A stretch of 64,000 nucleotides of DNA from Candidatus Stoquefichus sp. (GTDB lineage Bacteria; Bacillota_I; Bacilli_A; Erysipelotrichales; Coprobacillaceae): assembly GCA_021768625.1 (NCBI GenBank), contig JAETUM010000003.1, positions 1 through 64,000 of the forward strand, written 5' to 3'. The position numbers and the translations under genes were made by a program. A model generated the notes under the pieces. That model did no database searches. It was not told the DNA's origin and worked only from the letters and a program-made list of their open reading frames with translations. Below, piece after piece: positions 7,572-18,023 of the stretch. Every line of letters begins with the position of its first letter. Position 1 is the stretch's first letter.

Positions 7572-8672
7572 CTATATTAATGATTCTCTTATAAATACTG
7601 AAATACGTGGTGGAACTTTAACTTCTATATCTCCACCATTTGAATTAATTGTTATAAAGCCTAATCCAGAAATAACAATATCACATTTTCCGTTTGGAAT
7701 ATGAAATGAATATGTTTTCATTTGCTCTATTGATTCTATACCTTCTATCTCATATTGTAAAGTCTTATGACGATTATATAAATCATTAGCTTTTTCTAAC
7801 TTTGTTCTGTGTATTTTTAAATTCTTAGAAAAATATGTAACAAAACTTGCTTGTTCTCCCTTTATATAATCAATTCTAGCCAATCCTGATATATATAGTG
7901 TTTGTTTAGATTGTAATTGATATACTATTGGTTTTAATTCTGATTGAGGTATAACCTTTTTAATATCTTTTAAAGAAATAATATGTGTCATCTGATTTTC
8001 ATTGATAATTCCAGGTGTATCATAAAGAACACTTTGATCATCAAGAGGAATTTCAATAAAATTGAGAGTTGTACCTGGAAATTCAGATACTGTTATAAAG
8101 TGTTCATCATTAATTTGAGCATAATGTTTTAATAATGCATTAATGAATGTTGATTTTCCAACGTTTGTAACACCTACAATATAAACATCTCTTTGCTTTC
8201 TATATTCTTGAATTGCATCAAATATTTCATCGAAATTCAAATTCTTTTTCCCACTTGTAATAATAACATCTAAAGGTTTTATACCTTCTTCTTTAAGTTG
8301 TCTTCTTACCCAATGTTCTAACTTTCTATCCTTCACTGATTTTGGTAGCAAATCTCTTTTATTAGCAAGAACTAATACATCATTGTATGAAATATGTCTC
8401 ATTAATCCTTGAATCATACTACCATTAAAATCAAATAAATCTACAATATAAACAACTAAACAGTCTTTCTCTCCTATTTGTTGTAATATTTTTAAAAAAT
8501 CATCCTTTGTTAAAGATGTTTCTTGTAATTGATGATAGTTCTTTAATCGAAAACATCTTTGACATAAAACTTGCTCATTATTTATTGCATTTTTTGGAAC
8601 ATATCCAATATGTTTTTCATTATCACTTTGAATAACTGCTCCACAACCATAACATTTCATTTCTTTATTCAT
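7572..8672 (-). CDS. yqeH: Circularly permuted GTPase YqeH (30S assembly)
   Basis: 366 residues. An N-terminal zinc finger (CYGCG ... CQRCFRL, residues 8 to about 41) precedes a permuted GTPase domain: G4 NKRDLL and G5 TSGKK come first, followed by the P-loop GVTNVGKSTF near residue 160 and G3 YDTPG. This order is diagnostic for YqeH, needed for 30S subunit maturation. It is the first gene of the operon; the divergent neighbour is sigK, 100 bases away. Confidence 0.96.
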   Translation of the reverse strand: MNKEMKCYGCGAVIQSDNEKHIGYVPKNAINNEQVLCQRCFRLKNYHQLQETSLTKDDFLKILQQIGEKDCLVVYIVDLFDFNGSMIQGLMRHISYNDVLVLANKRDLLPKSVKDRKLEHWVRRQLKEEGIKPLDVIITSGKKNLNFDEIFDAIQEYRKQRDVYIVGVTNVGKSTFINALLKHYAQINDEHFITVSEFPGTTLNFIEIPLDDQSVLYDTPGIINENQMTHIISLKDIKKVIPQSELKPIVYQLQSKQTLYISGLARIDYIKGEQASFVTYFSKNLKIHRTKLEKANDLYNRHKTLQYEIEGIESIEQMKTYSFHIPNGKCDIVISGLGFITINSNGGDIEVKVPPRISVFIRESLI

Positions 8673-8772
8673 AACAACCTTCCTTTACTTCCATATTGTA
8701 CATTATTTATGAAATTAATGAAAGAGGAAACATAACTATCGACAATTTTCATATATTGAATTGAGGTGGTTT

Positions 8773-9456
8773 ATGTTTTCTACAATTATTGCAATTTTAC
8801 AACAATTTTTATTTGTATCATTTATTAAAACACAAGCATTTAAAAGACAATTATCTATTGAAGAAGAAAATGATTATATTGAAAAATATCATCAAGGTGA
8901 CATGTCAGCAAGAAACAAACTCATAGAACATAATCTTCGTCTTGTTGCTCATATCTCCAAAAAATATGAAGGAGGAAAAGATTTACAAGAAGATTTAATA
9001 AGTATTGGCACAATTGGTCTTATTAAAGCAGTTGACAGTTATAAACCTAATAAATCAACCAAATTAGGAACATATGCAGCAAGATGCATCGAAAATGAAA
9101 TACTCATGCATTTACGTACTAATAAAAAAACAGCTTTAGATGTTTCGTTAAATGAAGTTTTAGGTGTAGATAAAGATGGTGGTGAAATGACCTTATTAGA
9201 CATTCTTCCCTCTGAACAAAAAGAAATCATTGATCAAATAGAAACATCAGATCAAATCCATAAATTATATGATTATTTCCAATTACTTTCTCCTAGAGAG
9301 CAAGAAATATTGATTGACCGTTATGGCTTAAACAATCATAAAGAAAAAACACAAAAAGAAATTGCTAAAGAATTAAATATTTCTCGTTCTTATGTATCAC
9401 GATTAGAAAAAAGAGCTCTTGTCAAGCTCCTTAAAGCTTATCTTAATGATAAGTAA
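8773..9456 (+). CDS. sigK: Sporulation sigma factor SigK (pro-form)
   Basis: About 227 residues. A hydrophobic N-terminal segment (FSTIIAILQQFLFVSF) precedes the sigma-70 core, as in pro-SigK, which is cleaved in the mother cell. Region 2 carries LIEHNLRLVAHI, EDLISIGTIGLIKAV and TYAARCIENEILMHLR; region 4 has the HTH TQKEIAKELNISRSYVSRLEKRAL. ATG 8773 follows GAGGTGG (8763-8769); the TTG at 8761 precedes that site and is not the start. The gene is continuous, not split by a skin-like element. CATATATTG lies just before the ribosome site and could be part of a SigE/SigK-type promoter, but no good -35 is visible. Confidence 0.95.
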   Translation: MFSTIIAILQQFLFVSFIKTQAFKRQLSIEEENDYIEKYHQGDMSARNKLIEHNLRLVAHISKKYEGGKDLQEDLISIGTIGLIKAVDSYKPNKSTKLGTYAARCIENEILMHLRTNKKTALDVSLNEVLGVDKDGGEMTLLDILPSEQKEIIDQIETSDQIHKLYDYFQLLSPREQEILIDRYGLNNHKEKTQKEIAKELNISRSYVSRLEKRALVKLLKAYLNDK

Positions 9457-9457
9457 A

Positions 9458-9486
9458 AGAATATAAGAAAATGCATCTTATATTCT
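9458..9486 (-). terminator. Terminator of parC (between convergent sigK and parC)
   Basis: Perfect 10-bp stem AGAATATAAG / CTTATATTCT (9458-9467, 9477-9486) with a 9-nt loop; on the - strand it is followed by a short T run. It overlaps the end of parC and lies directly after sigK, so it may serve both. Confidence 0.55.
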
Positions 9487-12148
9487 AAAAATCATTATCA
9501 TCATTAAATAAGTCTTCAAAAGAAATAGGTTCAAAGTGTTTTTCCTTTTGTTCCTTTTTCTTTTTATTGATTTGATGTTCTTCCTTTTTTATTTCTACAT
9601 TAATAGGTTCAATAATTTCCTCAATATCGTTTTCTATTTCAAAAGTATTTTCTTCAATCAATGAAACCTCTTCTTCAACAATAGGAATACTTATTTCTTT
9701 TTCTAATTGATCCTTTATTTCTTCAATATCATACATATCAGTTGTTAATGTTTTTGACTGATAAACAAATTGAATATTTTGATCTTTAATCATTGTTAAT
9801 ACACTTGGTTTATTTGTTAGTTGCCCATAACTATAATCTTTTATAGAAATATCAACAACATCTTTCTCAGTATATATTTTTAAAGAATCTTGAGGATCTA
9901 AAATATATGTATATAATGAATGAATAACATTTGTTTTAGGCGATTTGAAAACTTGTGTTCCCTTTGTTGCACGATTACAACTAGGAATATCAGAAATATG
10001 TAATCTCTTTATACCAGGTTGATTACTGATGACAACATAAGAGCTTGTTTTTAATGGATTAAAGATATTCATAGAAACAAGTTGATCATTTTTCAAATTA
10101 ATACCTTTAATGCCACCTGCTTTTATACCTAAAATAGAAATTTCATCTTCACTATACAATGTTGCATAACCATTTTGACTTGTTAATACAATTCCTTGTT
10201 TACCATCAGTTAAACCTATACTTTGTAATAAATCATCTTTTTTCAAATTCATACATTTCATAGGTTTTGCAAAACGAGTTACTTCAAAATCTTTTAATTG
10301 AACCCTTTTTACTTGCCCTAATTTTGTTGCAAAAGTTACATATAATGGTAAATTAAACTTTTTGACAAGTATAGAACCAATAATTTTTTCATCAGGTGAT
10401 ACCTTAATCAAATAGCTGATGTGTTTTCCTAATTCTTTCCATTTAAATTCTTCTAATTTATGAACAGGAATATATAAATAATTACCTTTATCAGTAAAAA
10501 CTAATAATTTATCTAAAGTATTTGCAAAATGAAGATCAATCAATCTATCATCATCTTTTTTACCAAATGCAGTATTTTCACTTGCCTTATATGACCTTTG
10601 TGAAATACGTTTAATATATCCATCCTGAGTTACAGATACATAAATATCTTCTGGTAAAATCATAGCTTCCTCATTAATAACTACTTCTTGAACTTTTTCT
10701 TTAATTTCTGTTAAGCGAGGAGAAGGATATTGCTTTTTAATTTCTTTCAACTCATCAATAATGACTTTTCTAAGCACAGAATCACTATCTAATATTTCCT
10801 GAAGTGTAGAAATAAGGCTTTCTAACTCCATTTTTTCTTTTTCTAAAGCAACAATATCTGTATTTGTTAAACGATATAATTGTAATGTAACAATAGCTTC
10901 AGATTGTTTTTCAGAAAATCCAAATTGAACTTGTATATTCTTCTTCGCATCTTGTTTATCTTTAGATTTTCTAATAGCATGTACAACTTCATCTAATATA
11001 GAAACAGCTTTTATCAATCCATCTACAATATGCTTTCTATCATTAGCTTTATTTAAATCATAAAGAGAACGCTTTGTAATCACTTCTATTTGATGATCAA
11101 TATATCCATCTAAAATATCTTCAATCCCCATTAAAACAGGTCTTTTATCCTTAATAGCAACCATATTATAATTATAGTTCTTTTGAAGATCTGTGTTTTT
11201 ATAGAAATAATTTAATGTATTTTGGATATCTACATCTTTTTTTAAGTCAATAACAATACTTAATCCATTTCTATCAGATTCATCACGAACTTCTATAATT
11301 CCATCAATACTTTTATTAAAACGGATTTCATCTAATTTCCTTACTAATTCAGCCTTATTAACTTCATATGGAATTTCACTAACAACAATCTTGTTCATAT
11401 TCTTTTCGTGAATAATTTCAGTTTTAGAACGAACAACAACCTTTCCTTTTCCCTTTTGAAAAGCAGTTTTAATTCCATCTATTCCTTCAACTATAGCACC
11501 TGTAGGAAAATCAGGCCCTTTCATAAACTCCATTAATTTATCTAATGAACAATGAGGATGTAAAATTCTATAAACTGTGGCATCAATAACTTCGCCTAAA
11601 TTATGAGGAGGAATATCTGTTGCATATCCTGCAGAAATACCAGTTGCTCCATTGACTAATAAATTAGGATATTTTGCAGGTAAAACAGTAGGCTCATATT
11701 CTGTATCATCAAAGTTTAAAGCCATTTGTACAGTTTCTTTATCAAGATCTTTCAATAATTCTAATGCAATCGCTGATAATCTCGCTTCAGTATAACGCAT
11801 AGCCGCAGCAGGATCATTATCAATAGATCCATTATTTCCCTGCATATCGACAAGAGGTATACGCATCTTCCATTCTTGAGATAAACGTACCATTGCTTCA
11901 TATACAGATGTATCACCATGTGGATGATAATTACCAATAACATTACCAACTGTTTTTGCAGATTTACGATATGGCTTTAAATGTGTATTTCCTTCTTTAT
12001 ACATCGCATAAAGAATTCTTCGCTGAACTGGTTTTAAACCGTCTCTTACATCAGGTAAAGCACGATCTTGTATAATATATTTGGAATATTTACCAAAACG
12101 ATCACCCATAATATCATCTAATGATTGTTTAATAATTTTTTCACTCAT
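9485..12148 (-). CDS. parC: DNA topoisomerase IV subunit A
   Basis: 887 residues; DNA-cleaving subunit of topoisomerase IV. The breakage-reunion domain has the catalytic Tyr119 in AAMRYTEARLS. The quinolone-determining region reads HPHGDTSVYEA, with Thr at position 80 and Glu at 84 (E. coli ParC has Ser80/Glu84). A C-terminal beta-propeller follows, then an acidic/lysine-rich tail of about 70 residues ending FEDLFNDDNDF. It follows parE by 11 bases, and the plsY neighbour matches the parE/parC locus of Bacillus, which supports ParC over GyrA. Confidence 0.95.
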   Translation of the reverse strand: MSEKIIKQSLDDIMGDRFGKYSKYIIQDRALPDVRDGLKPVQRRILYAMYKEGNTHLKPYRKSAKTVGNVIGNYHPHGDTSVYEAMVRLSQEWKMRIPLVDMQGNNGSIDNDPAAAMRYTEARLSAIALELLKDLDKETVQMALNFDDTEYEPTVLPAKYPNLLVNGATGISAGYATDIPPHNLGEVIDATVYRILHPHCSLDKLMEFMKGPDFPTGAIVEGIDGIKTAFQKGKGKVVVRSKTEIIHEKNMNKIVVSEIPYEVNKAELVRKLDEIRFNKSIDGIIEVRDESDRNGLSIVIDLKKDVDIQNTLNYFYKNTDLQKNYNYNMVAIKDKRPVLMGIEDILDGYIDHQIEVITKRSLYDLNKANDRKHIVDGLIKAVSILDEVVHAIRKSKDKQDAKKNIQVQFGFSEKQSEAIVTLQLYRLTNTDIVALEKEKMELESLISTLQEILDSDSVLRKVIIDELKEIKKQYPSPRLTEIKEKVQEVVINEEAMILPEDIYVSVTQDGYIKRISQRSYKASENTAFGKKDDDRLIDLHFANTLDKLLVFTDKGNYLYIPVHKLEEFKWKELGKHISYLIKVSPDEKIIGSILVKKFNLPLYVTFATKLGQVKRVQLKDFEVTRFAKPMKCMNLKKDDLLQSIGLTDGKQGIVLTSQNGYATLYSEDEISILGIKAGGIKGINLKNDQLVSMNIFNPLKTSSYVVISNQPGIKRLHISDIPSCNRATKGTQVFKSPKTNVIHSLYTYILDPQDSLKIYTEKDVVDISIKDYSYGQLTNKPSVLTMIKDQNIQFVYQSKTLTTDMYDIEEIKDQLEKEISIPIVEEEVSLIEENTFEIENDIEEIIEPINVEIKKEEHQINKKKKEQKEKHFEPISFEDLFNDDNDF

Positions 12149-12159
12149 GCTTTCCCTCC

Positions 12160-14115
<1,956 letters not shown>

Positions 14116-14221
14116 TTATTATACCAAAAATCATTGCTTTATGCTAGATTATTTTTTTCTTCAACATTATATCATTCATTTTTTACATAATACTCATTCA
14201 TTGAATAAATATTGAAAATAT

Positions 14222-14249
14222 TTGATTTTTCTATCTATTAATGTATAAT
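14222..14249 (+). promoter_or_regulatory. SigA-type promoter of plsY
   Basis: TTGATT (14222-14227) and TATAAT (14244-14249) with 16 bases between, 20 bases before the plsY ATG, which has AAGGAAGTG as its ribosome site. Confidence 0.65.
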
Positions 14250-14269
14250 TATCACAAGGAAGTGATAAT

Positions 14270-14878
14270 ATGAAAATAGTAATTAGTTTACTTTTAATTA
14301 TTATGAGTTATTTATATGGTTCCATACCATTCGCATTAGTTATTGGTAAACTCTTTTATAATACAGATGTGAGAAATGAAGGTTCAGGAAATCTTGGAGG
14401 AACAAATGCAGGTCGAGTTTTAGGTAAAAAAGCTGGCATCAGTGTTATTTTATTAGATGCATCAAAATGTTGTATTTCTATATTAATTGCAAAAGCGATA
14501 GCACATTATACTGGAATTCATCCTGATATTATTTATTTATGTGCACTTGCATGTGTTATTGGGCACTGTTATCCAATATTTGCTCAATTTAAGGGTGGAA
14601 AAGCTGTATCAGTTGCTATTGGATATGCATTAGTTACAAATATCCATGCTTTTGTGATTGCAGTTATTATATTTTTAATAACATTAAAAGTTTCTAAATA
14701 TGTTTCATTGTCATCTATATTAGCATCTTCAACAATTTTGATTTTATCTCCTTTTATTGGATATTCAACAGTTGGTGTTTTAACAAATTTATGTATAGTT
14801 GCTTTACTTATTTATAAACATAAAGACAATATAAAGAGAATAAAAAATAATACTGAAAGTAAAATTACTTGGATGTAA
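14270..14878 (+). CDS. plsY: Acyl-phosphate glycerol-3-phosphate acyltransferase
   Basis: 202 residues, integral membrane, five or more hydrophobic segments. PlsY acylates glycerol-3-phosphate from acyl-phosphate in the first step of phospholipid synthesis. The conserved loops are GSGNLGGTNAGRVLG (residues about 37-51) and GHCYPIFAQFKGGKAVS (about 103-119). Divergent from parE as in related genomes, where plsY and parE are neighbours. Confidence 0.95.
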   Translation: MKIVISLLLIIMSYLYGSIPFALVIGKLFYNTDVRNEGSGNLGGTNAGRVLGKKAGISVILLDASKCCISILIAKAIAHYTGIHPDIIYLCALACVIGHCYPIFAQFKGGKAVSVAIGYALVTNIHAFVIAVIIFLITLKVSKYVSLSSILASSTILILSPFIGYSTVGVLTNLCIVALLIYKHKDNIKRIKNNTESKITWM

Positions 14879-14913
14879 AAAAGGATAAAGTTCATAAAGA
14901 ATTTTATCCTTTT
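14879..14913. terminator. Bidirectional terminator plsY / phosphatase
   Basis: Perfect 11-bp stem AAAAGGATAAA / TTTATCCTTTT (14879-14889, 14903-14913) between convergent genes, overlapping both ends. Confidence 0.65.
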
Positions 14914-15550
14914 ACTTTGAAAACGATTCATTAGCAACATATGGTAAAAATGAACATTCATTATAAAAATCTAATATATATTTATTTTGATCATAAAGAA
15001 CACATGTTAATGAACATCCATCAACTACTTTTTGATTGAGTTTAACAAAATCTTTTTTCTCTAAACCTAACATTGTTGCAAGTAAGACAATAAAATACAT
15101 ACCATGAGTAACAATCATAATTTGACTATTATCTGGTAAACTCTCTATATCACTTAAAAAAGAATGAACACGCTCTATGACTTGATCATATGTTTCTCCA
15201 TGAGGTATACATGTGAACTTTTCTGGTTCATGCCATAATTGATAATATAACTTATCATCTTTCTTTAATATATCAGATATTTTTTGTCCTTCAAAAATCC
15301 CAAAATTCATTTCTGCTAATCGTTTATCTTGAATAATATCTTGATTATCAAAAATAAGTTTTGCTGTATCATATGCCCTTAATATAGGACTAGAATAAAT
15401 ATAATCAAAGTTTATATGACTTATATATTTTTTTAAAGCTATCGCATTTTCAATTCCCTTTTGAGTAAGCGGAGAATCTTTTCTTCCTTGCAATCTTTTT
15501 TCTTCATTCCATTGTGTTTTAGAATGGCGTGTTAAATATATTTTTATCAT
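14912..15550 (-). CDS. Histidine phosphatase family protein
   Basis: 212 residues of the phosphoglycerate-mutase-like superfamily. The phosphohistidine motif is LTRHSKTQWN at residues 6-15 (RHS instead of the usual RHG), followed by SSPILRAYDTA, EMNFGIFEGQ and the second His in VTHGMYF. The substrate is unknown. The start is odd: the bases before the ATG are TTTTTTTGCT, the U-tract of a hairpin, and no ribosome site is visible. A later start is unlikely because the catalytic His is at residue 8. Confidence 0.85.
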   Translation of the reverse strand: MIKIYLTRHSKTQWNEEKRLQGRKDSPLTQKGIENAIALKKYISHINFDYIYSSPILRAYDTAKLIFDNQDIIQDKRLAEMNFGIFEGQKISDILKKDDKLYYQLWHEPEKFTCIPHGETYDQVIERVHSFLSDIESLPDNSQIMIVTHGMYFIVLLATMLGLEKKDFVKLNQKVVDGCSLTCVLYDQNKYILDFYNECSFLPYVANESFSK

Positions 15551-15553
15551 AGC

Positions 15554-15578
15554 AAAAAAATAAGGGATAACCCTTATT
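15554..15578 (-). terminator. Terminator-like hairpin after yneF, abutting the next start codon
   Basis: Perfect 8-bp stem AATAAGGG / CCCTTATT (15559-15566, 15571-15578) with seven U's on the - strand ending three bases before the ATG of the histidine phosphatase gene. It is both the apparent end of yneF and the leader of the next gene. Confidence 0.65.
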
Positions 15579-15774
15579 TATATTGGTCATTAATATTTTT
15601 CATAATTCTCTTTATTTGTGTTTCATTAGGTTTTCGTCCCATTTCCATAAACATTGCACGAATCATTTTTTCATTAATAGGTGGATTCTTTTTCAAATTT
15701 CTCTTAAATAAATAACGAGAAGCAAAGAATCCTATAGCAAGACCAATAAAAAGTCCAATAATTCCATTTACCAT
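15574..15774 (-). CDS. yneF: YneF-family small membrane protein (UPF0154)
   Basis: 66 residues. One N-terminal membrane helix (IIGLFIGLAIGFFASRY) is followed by a positively charged segment and a conserved helical tail (MIRAMFMEMGRKPNETQIKRIM) that is the family signature. Function is unknown; the family is widespread in low-GC Gram-positives. A strong GGAGG precedes the start. Confidence 0.85.
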   Translation of the reverse strand: MVNGIIGLFIGLAIGFFASRYLFKRNLKKNPPINEKMIRAMFMEMGRKPNETQIKRIMKNINDQYK

Positions 15775-15835
15775 TTCATTTCCTCCATTCCATACTATGG
15801 AATATTATAACATATATTATAAATTTGTAAATCAA

Positions 15836-16192
15836 TTACAACTCAATCATATAAAAGTTTTTAGAAATTCCTTTAAGAATATCATAAATAACTTGTTTAT
15901 TTTCATTTTCTTCTACTTCAACATCATACTCATTCATTTGAATCTTAATAGATTCATTTGTTATAGGATTATATAATGTATGTATTCCATGATAGTATGA
16001 ATAATCATCTCTTTCATTTAAAATACTTAATAATATTTTCTTTTCTTTATGTATTGGAGAAAATAATAAATCTATTTGCTTAGATTCAAAAAGACCATTT
16101 TGTGGCAAATATAATAGTGAGCCAAGCATTGGATATATTTCTACCATTTCATAAAAATTATTTTTCAAAAAAACAACTTTATATTTTCTCAT
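15836..16192 (-). CDS. Hypothetical protein
   Basis: About 118 residues from ATG 16192, chosen because GGGTGA lies just upstream; a GTG at 16201 is the alternative. No signal peptide, membrane segment or known motif is visible. The first half has a pattern of short hydrophobic strands (VVFLKNNFYEMVEIYPMLGSLLYL); the second is acidic (EYDVEVEENENKQV). I do not recognise the family. It has its own TATAAT-like box just upstream and sits between yneF and the hydrogenase operon. Confidence 0.6.
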   Translation of the reverse strand: MRKYKVVFLKNNFYEMVEIYPMLGSLLYLPQNGLFESKQIDLLFSPIHKEKKILLSILNERDDYSYYHGIHTLYNPITNESIKIQMNEYDVEVEENENKQVIYDILKGISKNFYMIEL

Positions 16193-16239
16193 TTCATTCA
16201 CCCATCTATATTATATCCCCTTTCTTTTAAAAACAGTGT

Positions 16240-16267
16240 CAAAAAAAGAACCTCTTTCAAGGTTCTT
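16240..16267 (-). terminator. Terminator of the hydrogenase operon
   Basis: Perfect 8-bp stem AAGAACCT / AGGTTCTT (16246-16253, 16260-16267), loop of six, then a run of U's on the - strand, directly at the hndD stop codon. Confidence 0.75.
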
Positions 16268-18014
16268 ACTTAAATTTCTTTTGTTTATCGTATGTTGTAT
16301 GAAGTAACTCATGTGCAACATGAGAATTAGGATGACCTAAGAAATCTTCATATAATTTTTGAATTTGTGTATTCTTATGTGACTTTCTTGCAGGCATAGC
16401 ACGATCTTCATCATAAAGAGCTTTTGCTCTAGCACCTTTAAAGTCGAATCCACTATTTCTGATCAAAGCATTGACATATGATTGTCCTCCACCATTGATA
16501 CATCCACCAGGACATCCCATAATCTCAATAAAATGATATTTTGAACGACCAGCTTTTATATCTTCTAATAATGGTTTAGCAATTGTCATACTATGTGCAA
16601 CAGCTACATTAACTGTCATATCTCCAACTTGAAGTGAAGCTTCTTTTAATCCTCTTTGTCCACGAACAGCATGATATTCAATAGCATCTAAATCTTGATT
16701 TGTTAAAACATCAACAACTGTTCTTAAGGCAGCTTCCATAACTCCACCACTTGTTCCAAATATAACACCTGCTCCAGTATACTCACCAAACATATCTTGA
16801 TCAAATTCCTCATCTTTTAAATCTACGAAATTAACACCAAACATTTTAATGAGTTTTCCAAGTTCTCTTGTTGTTAAAACAGCATCTACATCTTTCATCT
16901 CATTTTTAATCATTTGAGATCTTTCTTTTTCACCCTTCTTTGCAACACAAGGCATAATAGAAACAACATAAATATCTTTAGGATCAATTCTCATTTGTTT
17001 AGCATAATATGATTTTAGCATTGCTCCTAACATCATATGTGGAGATTTACATGTTGAAAGATTATCTAATAATTCTGGATATTCTTTTTCACAATAATTA
17101 ATCCATCCTGGAGAACAAGATGTAATCATTGGTAGCTTACCATTATTTTGAAGGCGATTCATAAATTCATAACCTTCTTCCATAATAGTTAAATCGGCAC
17201 CAAAATTAGTATCATAGACTTTATCAAAACCTAATAGTTTTAAAGCTGCAACCATTTTTCCAGTAACTCTTGTTCCAATTGGCATACCAAATTCTTCACC
17301 TAAACTTGCTCTAACTGCAGGTGCAGTTTGTACAACAACATGTTTATGCGGATCATTTAAAGCTTCAATAACATTGTGAATTTCTTCTTTTTCATACAAA
17401 GCTCCTACAGGACAAACATTGATGCATTGACCACATTGCATACAATTAACATCTGCAAAACTTTTATCAAAGACAGGTCCAACTTTTGTTTTGAACCCAC
17501 GATCCATAAAACCTAAAACACCTAACCCTTGATGTTTTTTACATGAAGCAACACATCTTCCACATAATATACATTTAGATGTATCTCTTACAATACCTGG
17601 TGAAACTTCATCAAAAGTAGGTGTATTCTTTTCACCTTTAAAAGCATCCTCACGTACACCTAATTCTTGACATAATCTTTGAAGTTCACAGTTAGTATTT
17701 CTAATACAAGACAAACAATCCTTAGAATGATTAGAAACAATTAATTCAACAACTCTTCTTCTTGCATCTAGTGCTCTCATTGAATTTGTTTTAACAACCA
17801 TTCCCTCTCTTACAGGATAAACACAAGCTGCACATAAATTACGTACACCTTCTACTTCAACTTGACAAACACGACATGCACCTGTTCCAGTGTAATCTTT
17901 TAAATAACATAAAGTAGGAATATGGATACCGTTCTCTCTAGCGACTTCTAAAATCGTCTTACCTTCATAAGTTTCTACTTGACGATTATTAATTGTTAAT
18001 TTTATTTTTCCCAT
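16266..18014 (-). CDS. hndD: [FeFe] hydrogenase catalytic subunit HndD/HydA
   Basis: 582 residues. The N-terminal ferredoxin-like [2Fe-2S] domain (CYLKDYTGTGACRVC) is followed by the His-Cys [4Fe-4S] site (HSKDCLSC) and two [4Fe-4S] clusters (CILCGRCVASC, CMQCGQCINVC). The H-cluster domain has all three signatures: TSCSPGW, MPCVAKKGE and EIMGCPGGCINGGG. It is therefore expected to be active in H2 evolution or uptake. ATG 18014 follows TAGGTGGAG; the GTG at 18023 is inside that site. Last gene of a ten-gene operon, with HndA, HndB and HndC as electron-transfer partners. Confidence 0.96.
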   Translation of the reverse strand: MGKIKLTINNRQVETYEGKTILEVARENGIHIPTLCYLKDYTGTGACRVCQVEVEGVRNLCAACVYPVREGMVVKTNSMRALDARRRVVELIVSNHSKDCLSCIRNTNCELQRLCQELGVREDAFKGEKNTPTFDEVSPGIVRDTSKCILCGRCVASCKKHQGLGVLGFMDRGFKTKVGPVFDKSFADVNCMQCGQCINVCPVGALYEKEEIHNVIEALNDPHKHVVVQTAPAVRASLGEEFGMPIGTRVTGKMVAALKLLGFDKVYDTNFGADLTIMEEGYEFMNRLQNNGKLPMITSCSPGWINYCEKEYPELLDNLSTCKSPHMMLGAMLKSYYAKQMRIDPKDIYVVSIMPCVAKKGEKERSQMIKNEMKDVDAVLTTRELGKLIKMFGVNFVDLKDEEFDQDMFGEYTGAGVIFGTSGGVMEAALRTVVDVLTNQDLDAIEYHAVRGQRGLKEASLQVGDMTVNVAVAHSMTIAKPLLEDIKAGRSKYHFIEIMGCPGGCINGGGQSYVNALIRNSGFDFKGARAKALYDEDRAMPARKSHKNTQIQKLYEDFLGHPNSHVAHELLHTTYDKQKKFK

Positions 18015-18023
18015 TCTCTCCAC

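Noticed and set aside
8761-8773. TTG at 8761 as the sigK start
   Set aside because: It precedes the Shine-Dalgarno GAGGTGG; ATG 8773 is correctly spaced.
8773-9456. Skin-like element in sigK
   Set aside because: The reading frame is continuous and all sigma regions are present, so no interruption exists.
11761-11949. Short frames inside parC, hndC, transketolase and other long genes
   Set aside because: Antisense or out-of-frame shadows of conserved proteins without ribosome sites.
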